Assembly: GCF_032854445.1 (NCBI RefSeq)
Contig: NC_088296.1
Coordinates: 20,699,853-20,763,852 of the forward strand
Length of the DNA stretch: 64,000 nt
Source of the DNA: Liolophura sinensis
Taxonomy: Eukaryota; Mollusca; Polyplacophora; Chitonida; Chitonidae
Direction: 5' to 3'
In this document: one piece after another, positions 25,101 to 33,723 of the stretch
How the letters are laid out: every line of letters starts with the position of its first letter
Position numbering within the stretch: position 1 is the stretch's first letter
Translations under genes and position numbers: made by a program
Notes under the pieces: generated by a model
Databases searched by the model: none
What the model was told of the DNA's origin: nothing
The model's input: only the letters and a program-made list of their open reading frames with translations

Positions 25101-28100
25101 GCTCGAGACATCTGTAGAAACATTTACAGTCATCTAGTGCACTGATGTTAATTAGCCACAGAGTCTAGAGCCCAGAATCCGATAATCCATAGTTCTCTGT
25201 GTATTTCACTTGTAAATTGCATAAGTCACTTTTGTTCTGGGTTAAAAGAAGGAAATAAAAAATGAAATTGCAGGTACAAAATCATCTTTTAACAGTCTTC
25301 TTTTGGTGATATAAACTGAAAACTGTAAAATTTGTGTGAAAATTGTGTTTTTCATACTGTTAAAAGATAAGAAAAAAGAGCAAAAAAGAAGTGATACTTT
25401 TGGGAATGACCATCTTGGAAACTTCTTCAGGGACACTAGAGTGTTGCTGGTTTGGTATGCACAGTAAATATTGGTGTCTTTGTCCCTTTTTTGAGTTTTT
25501 GCTGCTTTTTTCGTCTTCAGATCTTTGTGACGGGTAGTTTTTTGTCAAAAATCACGTTTGCTAATTTACTCGTCTCCTGTGATTCTCTCTTTTAAGTGTA
25601 GTCCTTTTTTATGATGTAAATCTGTTTCTGTGGTGACACGATTTCTGTTTGTTTGTATTCTCATAGACTTCTGGCTCACAGCATGGCCACACCTTGACAT
25701 TTTACCTCCAACCTTTGACCTTTGATTAAAATTTGCAGGATGACTTGATGTACAGTGTTAATAGTTTTAGTAATAATGCATTTGCGAAAATTATTGAGTA
25801 CTGATGTTCTTTGAAATTCTTTAAAACATGAAATTTTGCCAGCACTTGTGCCAAATGGCGGACCTGTTTTAAGAAGACCTGTTCATTGTTCGCACCTTTT
25901 GGATCTTGTCTTGAAATATTTTGGAAATAATTTCAAAGAAAGAAAGGATGCTTTTGTTTTCTTCATTTGTACTACTATGATCTTTTGTACTGTGTGAGGA
26001 AACTTAAAACAGATGTCTGCCCTGTATCATTTAAGATTAATTATTATGTATTCAGAACTCAAATTCAAAATAATAATTCTTTAATCTCATTGGCTGTCTG
26101 GTAATTTGTATTTGCTCCAATGAGCATTGTGCAGGACTGGCAGTTTTGTTGGACCAGTCTTGTTTTGTCTTACAGAGCTCACTGGACCCTTACGCTGGCT
26201 CTCCTTACGCTGCTCGGCAGCAGGCCATGCAGCAGCAGGCTGCTCTCATGGCGGCTGCGGCTGCACAAGGTGGTTATCTGACCGCGAGTCCAGTGGCAGC
26301 CCTGGCCGCTCATGCGCAGCAGGTGAATGCCCTGGCTGCTGCAAACGGAATCTCCACGGCAACCTTGACACCCACGACGGGAACGCTTCACAACGGTAAG
26401 GACATGGACAAAAATCAACGCAGATTAGAGTGGCTAATAATGCAAGAGCTTACACTACTTGTACTTCGTAACTATGCAGTGTAAAAGTGACGCTCGCATA
26501 GATATATACGCAGAAAAAAGATCAGTGAGAACTTTGCAGTGCTATTTAAATGAAAGGCTCAGAAATGTTACAAAGTCCTTTCATACGAATTAATTGAGCT
26601 AATATTGTCTGAAAAATACGAGTAGTTGTTATTTACCCTGTGACTCATGAAGGTAAACTCTTTGTAAGTATTGATAATGGTGTATGGAATTATCAAGACT
26701 TCTACATCTCCTGGACTGTTTTTAAAATATCCTAGCTAGAATGGTAATATCAGTTAACAACTTACGACACCTTCATGTAAAAATGATGATGCAACTACAA
26801 AATGAGGAGACAACTTTTGATCAAATTATTGAGTGAGGGTTATTTCCCTTTGTCCACCAGATGGGGCTTCAGGTGAGCCACTCTGCTCTGTTGGCATAGC
26901 GATGCATATTTTAGAGAGTTTAATCTTGTTCTATTTATGTTGTGTTGTTATTGAATGTTCCCAAGTACTATACCTTAACTTTGTGTTTCAAACAGACCAC
27001 ACAGAAATTTAAATTACTCTCTTTTTTGGTGGGTTGTGTTATTAGCATTTGACTTGTAAGAAGTTTAAGGCCTGATTTCAAAGGAAACACTGAAATCACA
27101 TAATGGTGTCTTCTCATCTGGGAAGACTGAAGAAGTTAATTTTAAAACTTTTTTTGTTCACAACTATCCAATTATTTCTCTTGCTTATAAAAATGTTGTG
27201 GTCAATGTTTGAAAATCAAAGGGGGGTTTAATTTGTTTTTGTCGGGTTGACATTAATGGCTCACGTATGTTACTGGGCAGCTTTTGTATTGCAAGGAAAC
27301 TTTCTCGCAATTAAGAAGAAGAAGAAGAAGAAGAAAAAAAAATAATACTAATCAAGGTCATACCACATACCTCCTTCAACAGTTGTTCTCCAAAATGTCT
27401 GGCACCTATTGCAGACTTGTTCTTCCAGTGCCTTGAAATACAATTGCTGCTTTTGTCTGTTTTGTGACTTTTTCTACAAAAGAACCCATCCATATTTTGT
27501 GACTTTTTTGTTTACATATATATATTTATATATATATCGTGTTTCACCGTAGCCATGGTTGCGTAGCAGTTTTCCTTCTTACCCCCGTGTGATGTCCTGT
27601 ACGGGATTTTGATTGGATGATTGCACAAGTTGTCTGTTTTTGTTTCCGTGGCAACAGCCACCACAGGGACGACGCCTATAAACGGCGCACCACCTAACGT
27701 GCTCTCACCGACCATGGCCAGTTTCCCGGTCCCGCAGACCAACGGACAAGCCCCCGAGGTCTACACCAATGGCATTCCACATTACCCAGGTGCAACCAGC
27801 TTCTTCATTCTAAAACCAAATCATCCCCTGATTCTTTACTTGGGCATTAAAAACAAAAGTGCCCCTTCCCACAGAGGGAAATAATCCATACCAAGCAGCT
27901 TTTTCATTCTAAACAAGAAATTTTCCCATAATTCTTTAGTATGGTGTTAAAACAAATTCCCCCCCCCCCCCCCCCCCACAATCCCCACGTAATAGACCAC
28001 AAAAAAAGCATATAATATTCATACTAAAATATACAGGTAGCCCAAATGTTAAAATGTTGTTGATGCAACCAGCTTTATTTTAAATAGAATTCCAACCTTG

Positions 28101-31100
28101 ACCTCAGGAAAAGAGAATAAATCATAACAAAGTGAGCCAACCTTTCTGATCAAAACTACATATGTGTACGTGCTCTAAATTACTGATGCATCAAGCGTCA
28201 TCATTTTAAACAAAATGACCCCTCACCCCAAAAAAAAAAAAAAATTTACAGAAATAGACAGACATGTTGTGTGGTAGAAGCAAATTCCAGGGGCCCATTT
28301 GACAAAGAGATTTCCATCCTCAGTGTGAAGTTGTATTCCATTGCATCAGATACATTTGATGCATCACTTTGACTCTGGGCTGTGGTGGTATATTTTCAGC
28401 ATCCAGCTTCAAATATTTTGCTCTAGAAAAAAATTTGAATTTCAACTCAGAATGTCTTTGTGAAACCATTCCCAAAGCCGAAGTGCTAACTAATACTTGC
28501 ATGTTGAAAAAAAAAAACCGTTCGTCTAAGGGTAACGGGAGTCTACCGAAGGAAAACTTTGCATGAGCAATTGTCAATTTTACCCCCAACTTTTGATACG
28601 CCTGCATTTTGAGGATGATGTTAATAACAAACAATGAAAAAGACCAGTTTGGATTTTTTTTGTCCCTTTTTTTACACAGAAAAAAAATCTACTGAAATGT
28701 GAAATGCATGGGTTGTGCCTGACATTTTGATACTAATCAGAAATTTATGCATTTTTGCTCGGTGTCGATTCTTCAAACTTTGTGCACCTTTCTTCATGTT
28801 TCTTGGCAATCACAACGAAAATTACGTATGTTATCTGTGATTTAAGTTGTAAAGAGAAAACTGTAATTGGCCTACTGGTTTTGGAAAATATTGTTTCTAT
28901 ATTAATGTAACAAATTTCTTGATGTGTTCTCTTGATGTACATAATGACTTACTTCAACTGGATGTGATTTTGTCTGTTTGCTGTGCTGGTGTGATGATGT
29001 TTTGTTTTATGTTTTATGTTACTTTTTGACTCGACTCTTGGACACTTGAATCTCATCAAGATTGCTTTTCTGATGACTTCCTTGACTTAGAACTTCTAAC
29101 TTCTATTGCCCCTGCATTCAGTTTATCAACGACAGATCTGTGCCAGGCATGTGAATAATATGGAGACACATCTTGCTATTCTGGTCATTGCTGATCAGTT
29201 GTTTTGTTAGTCCATGTTCCGGGTAAAATAAACAAATCTCCTTTGTTCATCAGAGACACATAGTCAAAGCTATGTAGGACTTCAGATTACCCAGAGAAGT
29301 ACCTAAATGACCCACGCATTCGAGCGTAAAAGGGAATTTTGGGAGGCAAATAAATGTCATGAAATATTATGTCTGGTGCTAAAGCTGACATTTTCCCAAT
29401 TTAATGTCATCCTACCTTCCAAACAACTCTCAAAGCACCTTTCTAAAAATCAACAAAACTTCCAGAATCTGGAAAAATGAGCAACTTAGTCATGGACAGT
29501 ACTTCCGTCCACTCGGAGCAGAAAGTACAATCTTAAAAGTACATAACAATAAACATGAGACTTTAGAAATTTTTGACATCTGGACTTGACCTGCATTTTT
29601 GGACTAACATGACCTTGACTAACCAACCAGTAAGTGTGACATGGCCTTGACTAACCAACCAGAATGTGGACTTGGACTGACATGACCTTGACTAACCAAC
29701 CAGTACATGTGACATGGACTAACATGACCTTGACTAACCAACCACTACGTGTGACACTGACTGGCATTTTTTTGATAAAACATCTGACCTACAGGTATAT
29801 GGTATTGAAGGACAAAAAGTCAGAAGGCCAGAACAGCCCTTACACAAATTTGTTCTTGGAGCAGGTCTTGTTGTCAGGGTCATATCTGAACTTGTCTGTC
29901 CTTGACTTTGAAAATCCATAACTTTCCCTTACTGTGACCTTGAGCATCCATAACTTAACCTTTGAATGACCATGACCCCTTTAGATGACTTTGAACATCA
30001 AATGATCTGTCCCTGCTTTGACCTTGACTGTAACCTGACACCCACTATGACCTTGAATGTTGCCTGTGCCATTGGGAATGCGGTTCAGCAGACTTTTAAC
30101 CTCTGTTGTTTGTGGTTTTTCTAATTCTCAGTGCTCCTTTCAGCTCCGACTGTAGCGAGCGGTGACCCGCTTCAGCAGGCCTACACAGGGGTCCAACCCT
30201 ATGCGGGAATAGGTGAGTCCAACGTCCAATTAAACTTCTTCTCCAGCTGTACGTGGTCTGCAGCAACCTGCGGATGGTTATGTTTTTCACCCGGACCGTG
30301 CCCGGTATCCTCCCACCATAATGCTGGCTTCCCTCATACAAGTGAAATATTCTTGAGTATGGCGTAAGACAAAAATCAAATATACAAATCAAACCAATTG
30401 ATCAATCACAATGCTTCTTTTACAGGTAAAATCCTTTAAATTTTGCTGATAAGTTGTACATAATACACAGTTAATGTAGTACTGCGTTGTGTTTCTTGGA
30501 TTGTTTCATGAATTTTGCCACCTTGTCTTTAAAGAAAAAAGGCCCAAATATTTGCTTGCAATGAAGTCTGTCTGTTTAGGAACTGTACTACTTTACCGTG
30601 GTAAAAATTAGGACTGAAGATTGGAAGGTGGGGGTGAGGCGGGAGGGGTGGTACTAGAGTTTTTATTACATTATTAGCAACCAGATTTATTATTACACAA
30701 AACCTCTTAGCCCTTCTTGCCTACTCAGTCATGGCCAAGTGGTTAAAGAGCTTGCTCTTCATTCACTGGGACACACTACATGTGGACGCAGGGCCACTCT
30801 CAAACAGGGAATTATCAAGGTTTCACATGGTTTTTTTTCAGCCATGTGCTGACTGGTACTAACCTGTTTGTGTCTTTTCTCTCCCTCAACCTTAGCCACA
30901 TACCCTGCTGCCTACGGTCAGTTCCAGCAAGCTCTTGCCCAACATGCCACCATTGTCCCTGCTACTCAGAAAGAGGGTAAGTGGTCATTTTTTTGTGGGT
31001 TTATATACCCCCCCCTCTACAAAGTTAGTGTGTGTGTACTTAAGTTTAATGGCACTCATGTAATTATTTTCATAATTACCTTCAATTACCTTTCATAATT

Positions 31101-32633
31101 ACCTATTCTTCTAATTGTTGGGACAGATATTACTAGTGCTGGAAGCAGATCTTTACATTTCTTTCCCAGCTTTTTGGAAAAGTAAGAAAAAAACTGAGTG
31201 TTGTTCATTAGACAGTTTAACCATGTGAGAAAAAAGAAACTAAGTATTCCTGCATCAGTTGCATGTACATTGGCTGAATAGAGCAGACCAGGTGTCCTAA
31301 AAATTAGAAGAAATGGGGTACCCTCATTTTGGACTTAACAGTTCTAGTCTGTGCAAATCTACTTTTGAAAGTGGGCAAAATATCAAGGTTAAAGCTTAGT
31401 ACTTAATACTTTAAGTACTAATTCTGTACTTAATACACTATGACTGTTTTAGGGGCTCTTCATGAAAAATAAACAGCGATACCCGGGTGGCTGTATTAGT
31501 TTTTTTTATACCAATATGGTGTGCATGTTTGTACTTTGCATTGACAGATGAAAAGAGTGTCAGTAACTTGTTAAAGGCTTGTGGTTTACTCCTGACATTC
31601 CAGACCCATCCACCCATTTAACCCATTAAACCATAGCCTTAGCTAAAATTTGACATTTCCAATTGTTCTCTTATTTTCCCTATTTCTCCCATGTTAAATC
31701 TGTCAGAATACAGTGGCTCATAGTGAGAGCCCCCCCCCCCCCCCCACTCTCGGACTAAACCCTACCACCATTGTATAAGTGAAAACTTCTTTAGCATACC
31801 CTCTAAATACCAAATCTTTATCGCTATATCTTGTACCGTTGATGCTGTTACAGACCAAGGACCAGAAGGCTGTAACCTATTTATTTACCACCTGCCCCAG
31901 GAGTTTGGTGACGCTGAGCTTGCCCAGATGTTCATGCCCTTCGGCAACGTCATCAGCGCCAAGGTGTACGTGGATAGAGCTACCAACCAAAGTAAATGCT
32001 TCGGTGAGTACCCTTAACGGCCTGATCAAGCTTTAACCTTAGAGTTAGGGGTGAACTATTTTTAAACCAGATTTGTGGGTTTGTGATCTCTTTCACACCC
32101 TCAGATTTGAGAAACGCTGTCCTGGAACCAAAGCTACATGTGCTAGTAAGACACATGGGTCAAAGTTAAATATCTGGGAAGAATGAATTCAGGTGTGCAA
32201 ATCACACCCCTGGGCTTTTGCTACGGGTCATGATAGTTTTGTTTTTTGATGGCCACTCACTGGCCAGTCATTCATTGGCATAGACAGGTCTTGACCATTA
32301 TTCGACAAAATTAATTTTAAATAAAAAATTTAAAGCCTACAGATTCTATCAGTGTGATTCATAAGGCATACACTGAAACTCCCAAAATAAGAATGTAATT
32401 TGTAAATTCGTAGAATGTACTGCATTTGACCTAAAATTTTGAATATGCTTGATTTTATAAATTTTGTTCATTTTCATTTTCTTTTGTTTTTTTTTCGTCC
32501 TCCAGGGTTCGTCAGTTTTGACAATCCAGCTAGTGCTCAGGCGGCAATCCAGGCCATGAACGGTTTCCAGATCGGCATGAAGAGGCTCAAAGTTCAGCTC
32601 AAACGCCCAAAGGATGCCAACCGACCTTATTAA
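4399..32633 (+). CDS. CELF4-like: CELF3/4/5/6-type RNA-binding protein (whole gene, spliced)
   Basis: This is the gene-level entry; exons are listed separately. Joining 4399-4411, 19265-19393, 20778-20857, 21512-21655, 26176-26395, 27658-27789, 30144-30212, 30896-30976, 31854-32003 and 32506-32633 gives 1146 nt, that is 381 residues plus stop, with all phases consistent. RRM2 (RNP2 KLFVGM, RNP1 GCAFVKF) occupies about residues 5-90. A long Ala/Gln-rich linker follows, then RRM3 (RNP2 LFIYHL, RNP1 CFGFVSF). CELF proteins bind GU-rich RNA and control alternative splicing, mRNA decay and translation. Family members usually have three RRMs and 450-500 residues. RRM1 exons, if present, lie before base 1 of the window. 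[10 protein letters not shown] and [16 protein letters not shown] place it with CELF3-6 rather than CELF1/2. Confidence 0.9.
6626..6754 (-). mobile_element. SINE 3' fragment (family A), minus strand
   Basis: The reverse complement of the family tail is present: ACGCCGTACTGAAGAATATT, then TTCACTTATACGACAGCGGC, then ATTATGGTGGGAGGAAACCG and CCATCCACAGGTTG. The tRNA head is absent. A diverged repeat related to 2013-2240 follows at 6920. Confidence 0.8.
6920..7165. repeat. Diverged interspersed repeat, second copy
   Basis: It shares ordered blocks with 2013-2240: CATTAAGGCCTTA, CTCTTGGATTCAG, GCTGGATAGATTTTC against GCTGCATAGGTTTTTTC, ACAAACAATTT and TGCTGTATTTAG. Both copies sit just beyond a family-A SINE fragment. 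It may be an unclassified transposon remnant; the class is unknown. Confidence 0.5.
8045..8335. repeat. Three-copy degenerate tandem repeat (~88-104 bp)
   Basis: Three copies start near 8048, 8152 and 8240. Each has a small inverted repeat (CCTGT...ACAGG) followed by TAAATCAC or a variant, then CACTCCGTGCCATAA and CTCT. The inverted repeat could form a 5-bp stem in each copy. Confidence 0.75.
8936..8957. repeat. (TA)n microsatellite
   Basis: Short alternating TA run in the CELF large intron. Confidence 0.9.
10159..10172 (-). promoter_or_regulatory. RFX X-box motif
   Basis: On the minus strand GTAACCATGGCAAC fits GTHNYYATRRNAAC at every position. RFX factors bind such sites. It is intronic in CELF; function is inferred from the motif alone. 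Confidence 0.4.
10406..10425. repeat. Poly-G tract
   Basis: A run of more than 15 consecutive G, preceded by several G-triplets (10345-10405), with guanine-quadruplex potential. Confidence 0.85.
11106..11360 (+). mobile_element. Full-length tRNA-derived SINE (family A)
   Basis: It starts GGCCTCCGTGGCTCAGTTGG, a Pol III A-box (TGGCTCAGTTGG), with a degenerate B-box GAGTTAAAGTCC about 60 bp on. The central block CAGCCTGCGGATGGTCGTGG and CTCCCACAATAATGCTGGCC follows. The tail is GTGAAATATTC...ACCAATCAAATAAATAAATA. Length is about 255 bp. It is a non-autonomous retroposon; the (AATA)n tail probably serves a partner LINE. It is the most complete copy in the window and defines the family here. Confidence 0.88.
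11815..11871. repeat. (TA)n microsatellite
   Basis: Uninterrupted alternating TA run of about 55 bp. Confidence 0.97.
13571..13702 (+). mobile_element. SINE 3' fragment (family A)
   Basis: CCAGCAACCAGCGGATGGTC, TTTCCTCCCACCATAATGCT, GTATAAGTGAAATATTCTTG and ACACCAATCAGATAAAATAA match the family tail. The tRNA head is absent. Confidence 0.85.
14717..14798. repeat. 26-bp unit, three identical copies
   Basis: Exact tandem triplication at 14717-14742, 14743-14768 and 14769-14794, plus a partial fourth copy. The unit starts GTGTAGTTTTGTACC and ends TTTGATCAG. Perfect identity suggests a recent expansion. Confidence 0.97.
15478..15535. repeat. C-rich low-complexity tract
   Basis: Runs of three to six C separated by A, T or CT. 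The minus strand is G-rich with quadruplex potential. Confidence 0.8.
16122..16180. repeat. (AT)n microsatellite
   Basis: Uninterrupted alternating AT run of about 55 bp. Confidence 0.97.
18767..19020 (+). mobile_element. Near full-length tRNA-derived SINE (family A)
   Basis: Head GGCCTCCGTGGC, with the A-box region altered (TTTGTTAGCGGG), an intact B-box-like GAGTTCAAGTCC, the central CCTCCCACCATAATGCTGGC, and an AATAAATAAAT tail. It ends about 245 bp before the RRM2 exon of CELF. Confidence 0.87.
19265..19393 (+). CDS. CELF4-like: CELF exon: first half of RRM2
   Basis: The exon is 129 nt, between the acceptor GTGTTTTGCAG and the donor AAAG|GTAAAA, phase 1 in and phase 1 out. It encodes (E)[18 protein letters not shown]... 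through [23 protein letters not shown] is RNP2, the beta-1 strand that contacts RNA. The exon boundary before E-DRKLFVG and after SK(G) matches the conserved CELF exon layout. It is the first coding exon shared by all predicted products in the window. Confidence 0.96.
20778..20857 (+). CDS. CELF4-like: CELF exon: second half of RRM2 (80 nt)
   Basis: 80 nt between TTTTACAG and CCG|GTAAGT, phase 1 in and phase 0 out. It encodes (G)[19 protein letters not shown] and HGSQTMP. GCAFVKF is RNP1 on beta-3, so the two RNP motifs sit on separate exons. The 80-nt size equals that of the vertebrate counterpart, to my knowledge. Confidence 0.96.
21512..21655 (+). CDS. CELF4-like: CELF exon: end of RRM2 and start of linker
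   Basis: 144 nt between CTTCCCAG and CTCAG|GTAACA, phase 0 both sides. It encodes [20 protein letters not shown] followed by [14 protein letters not shown] and [20 protein letters not shown] is the last RRM2 strand and a signature of the CELF3-6 subgroup. The Met/Gly/Ala-rich stretch begins the divergent linker. Confidence 0.96.
26176..26395 (+). CDS. CELF4-like: CELF exon: Ala/Gln-rich linker
   Basis: 220 nt between GTCTTACAG and AACG|GTAAGG, phase 0 in and phase 1 out. It encodes [35 protein letters not shown] and a Ser/Thr/Ala-rich end ([14 protein letters not shown]). QQQAALMA is a conserved linker motif of the family. The following linker exon has lower conservation and is where variable splicing is expected. 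Confidence 0.94.
26861..26872 (+). CDS. CELF4-like: Candidate CELF microexon (12 nt, DGAS)
   Basis: ATGGGGCTTCAG is framed by a pyrimidine-rich acceptor (TTTCCCTTTGTCCACCAG) and a strong donor (CAG|GTGAGC). Twelve bases keep the phase-1 frame between exons ending 26395 and starting 27658, and add Asp-Gly-Ala-Ser to the linker. It has no homology support because it is too short. Prediction rests on splice sites, length divisible by three and position in the variable linker. Confidence 0.4.
27313..27341. repeat. (GAA)n/poly-A tract
   Basis: Six AAG/GAA triplets followed by an A-run inside a CELF intron. It also has the form of a purine-rich splicing-enhancer sequence, but no exon is adjacent. 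Confidence 0.85.
27658..27789 (+). CDS. CELF4-like: CELF exon: Pro/Thr-rich linker
   Basis: 132 nt between GGCAACAG and CCCAG|GTGCAA, phase 1 both sides. It encodes (A)[17 protein letters not shown], then [15 protein letters not shown] and [11 protein letters not shown]. The TNGIPHYP end corresponds to the family's NGIHPYPAQSP region. The acceptor has a weak pyrimidine tract (GTTTCCGTGGCAACAG), consistent with regulated inclusion; that is inference. Confidence 0.93.
27958..27978. repeat. Poly-C tract
   Basis: About 19 consecutive C in the CELF intron. Confidence 0.9.
29600..29770. repeat. Tandem repeat with TGACCTTGACTAACCAACCA core
   Basis: Four imperfect copies of a ~42-50 bp unit around CCTTGACTAACCAACCA, near 29612, 29645, 29685 and 29727, separated by variants of GTGTGACATGG. 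Confidence 0.85.
29610..30056 (-). promoter_or_regulatory. Cluster of TCAAGGTCA nuclear-receptor half-sites
   Basis: TGACCTTGA on the plus strand (TCAAGGTCA on the minus) occurs exactly at 29610, 29683, 29725, 29935, 30019 and 30048. Near-matches lie at 29649 and 29968. This nonamer is the extended half-site of SF-1/ERR-type nuclear receptors. Three copies belong to the tandem repeat but three are outside it. The cluster ends 88 bp before a CELF exon. Function is untested. Confidence 0.35.
30144..30212 (+). CDS. CELF4-like: CELF exon: DPLQQAY linker motif (69 nt)
   Basis: 69 nt between TCCTTTCAG and ATAG|GTGAGT, phase 1 both sides. It encodes (A)[18 protein letters not shown] and YAGI. DPLQQAY(A/T)G is strongly conserved in CELF proteins. 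A second acceptor 12 bp upstream (TTCTCAG at 30125-30131) would add Val-Leu-Leu-Ser in frame. Confidence 0.95.
30248..30390 (+). mobile_element. SINE 3' fragment (family A) just downstream of a CELF exon
   Basis: GCAGCAACCTGCGGATGGTT, CCTCCCACCATAATGCTGGC and AAGTGAAATATTCTTGAG match the family, followed by a degenerate tail. It starts only ~35 bp after the exon's splice donor. Confidence 0.8.
30896..30976 (+). CDS. CELF4-like: CELF exon: AAYG linker (81 nt)
   Basis: 81 nt between CAACCTTAG and GAGG|GTAAGT, phase 1 both sides. It encodes (A)[18 protein letters not shown] and IVPATQKE. (A)YPAAYGQ is the conserved segment shortly before RRM3 in CELF3-6. Confidence 0.95.
31729..31746. repeat. 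Poly-C tract
   Basis: About 16 consecutive C, 107 bp upstream of the RRM3 exon acceptor. Confidence 0.85.
31757..31809 (+). mobile_element. Possible highly diverged SINE tail
   Basis: ACCACCATTGTATAAGTGAA, then AACTTCTTTAGCATACCCTC and TAAATACC, resembles GTCGTATAAGTGAAATATTC and the rest of the family-A tail with several changes. It lies within 50 bp of the next exon's acceptor region. Weak match. Confidence 0.3.
31854..32003 (+). CDS. CELF4-like: CELF exon: first half of RRM3
   Basis: 150 nt between GCTGTTACAG and TTCG|GTGAGT, phase 1 both sides. It encodes (D)[36 protein letters not shown] and [19 protein letters not shown] is RNP2 of RRM3, the C-terminal RNA-binding domain, and NQSKCF(G) opens RNP1. 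The residues are near-identical to those of the vertebrate family. Confidence 0.97.
32506..32633 (+). CDS. CELF4-like: CELF last coding exon: end of RRM3
   Basis: It starts after CGTCCTCCAG in phase 1 and ends at TAA 32631-32633. It encodes (G)[33 protein letters not shown] and PKDANRPY. (F)GFVSF completes RNP1. The [17 protein letters not shown] terminus is the hallmark CELF3-6 C-terminus, so the stop is certain. Confidence 0.98.
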
Positions 32634-33265
32634 CCAATCAGCTTACTAGATGGTGAGTTATGCTTCTTTTTTTCGGATTGTCCTTTTGTCCTGTTTGTGG
32701 ACAAAATGGCCCTTTTTGTCTCACAAAATGGCCTTTTTTTCTCCTATAGGATAAAAACTGTTCTTGGCGGGGTTTCAGATAAGGTTTGGTAAGGGAATTC
32801 AGATGACACTTGATGGAAGTTCCTGGCCATTGACTTCATATGCTGTCATTTTGGCTATGAAGTCTTGTGTGTAGTCGTGCCTTCCTCACTAAGTTGAAAT
32901 TTAGCCCTTATTTTCCAACAGCTTTAAGCACACCCTATGGCAAAGCCATGCTTGTTACGTTGACCACTATCTCAAAACATCTTAATTTTCTTTTTAATCA
33001 ATATGCCAAGGCCTCTTCAGTTGGCATATCAGATTCTAAGAGAGGAAAAATAGACACTAACAAAAACATAAAGAAAATTTAAATTTGGCTAGTAGACAGT
33101 AGTTTTGCACATTGTCGGCAGGATGGGGGGAAAAAAACAAAGAAAGAAAAAGTTTTAAAATTTGGTAGGTAGCCAGTGTACACATAGCCGTTCAATATAC
33201 ATGTGTTGATAAATATCTATGTACCCCTTTAACAGAGTTGAACAACCAATCAGGGCTCTCGCTGG

Positions 33266-33279
33266 GTTGTCATGGTGAC
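33266..33279 (-). promoter_or_regulatory. RFX X-box motif
   Basis: Minus strand GTCACCATGACAAC fits GTHNYYATRRNAAC fully. First of four perfect matches within 7.8 kb downstream of the CELF coding end. Confidence 0.4.
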
Positions 33280-33709
33280 ACCACACAAATGTCGGAGTAA
33301 GTTACGACTGGGGCTTGCCGGCTGGTGTATATCTGGTGCTAAGTCTGTGGAATGAGATTCATTTCGATTTTTATAGTCTCCGTAGTAAATCTATTGTTAT
33401 TGGCTGTTATTGAGTTATCCTTGACTGGTTGTAACAAGATTTTTCATTGGTTAATTTTTGGTGTGCTACAGGTTTGTTAGTCAGGGACAATGGGCTCAGC
33501 GTGGGAATCTCTGTGGCAACCAGGTCGACATTGGCTTGGTGGCGATTTTTTTAATTTGTTTTTTTCTTTTTGAGTATGGACAGAGAAATATTTGCCAGAA
33601 AGAAAATAAAGAAAGAAAGGAAACTTAATTTTTGGAAAGATTTATCTGTTGCTACATCTCAGGCTGAGATTGTATGTGGTTGCACTGACTGCTTGTCTCT
33701 CAAACTATG

Positions 33710-33723
33710 GTTGCTATGGCAAC
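33710..33723 (+). promoter_or_regulatory. RFX X-box motif
   Basis: GTTGCTATGGCAAC fits the X-box consensus fully and is nearly palindromic, the high-affinity form. Confidence 0.45.

Noticed and set aside
26854-26867. CTCF-like core CCACCAGATGGGGC
   Set aside because: It overlaps the microexon acceptor, which explains the CCACCAG, and a single core match is weak evidence. A similar weak match near 4990 was also set aside.
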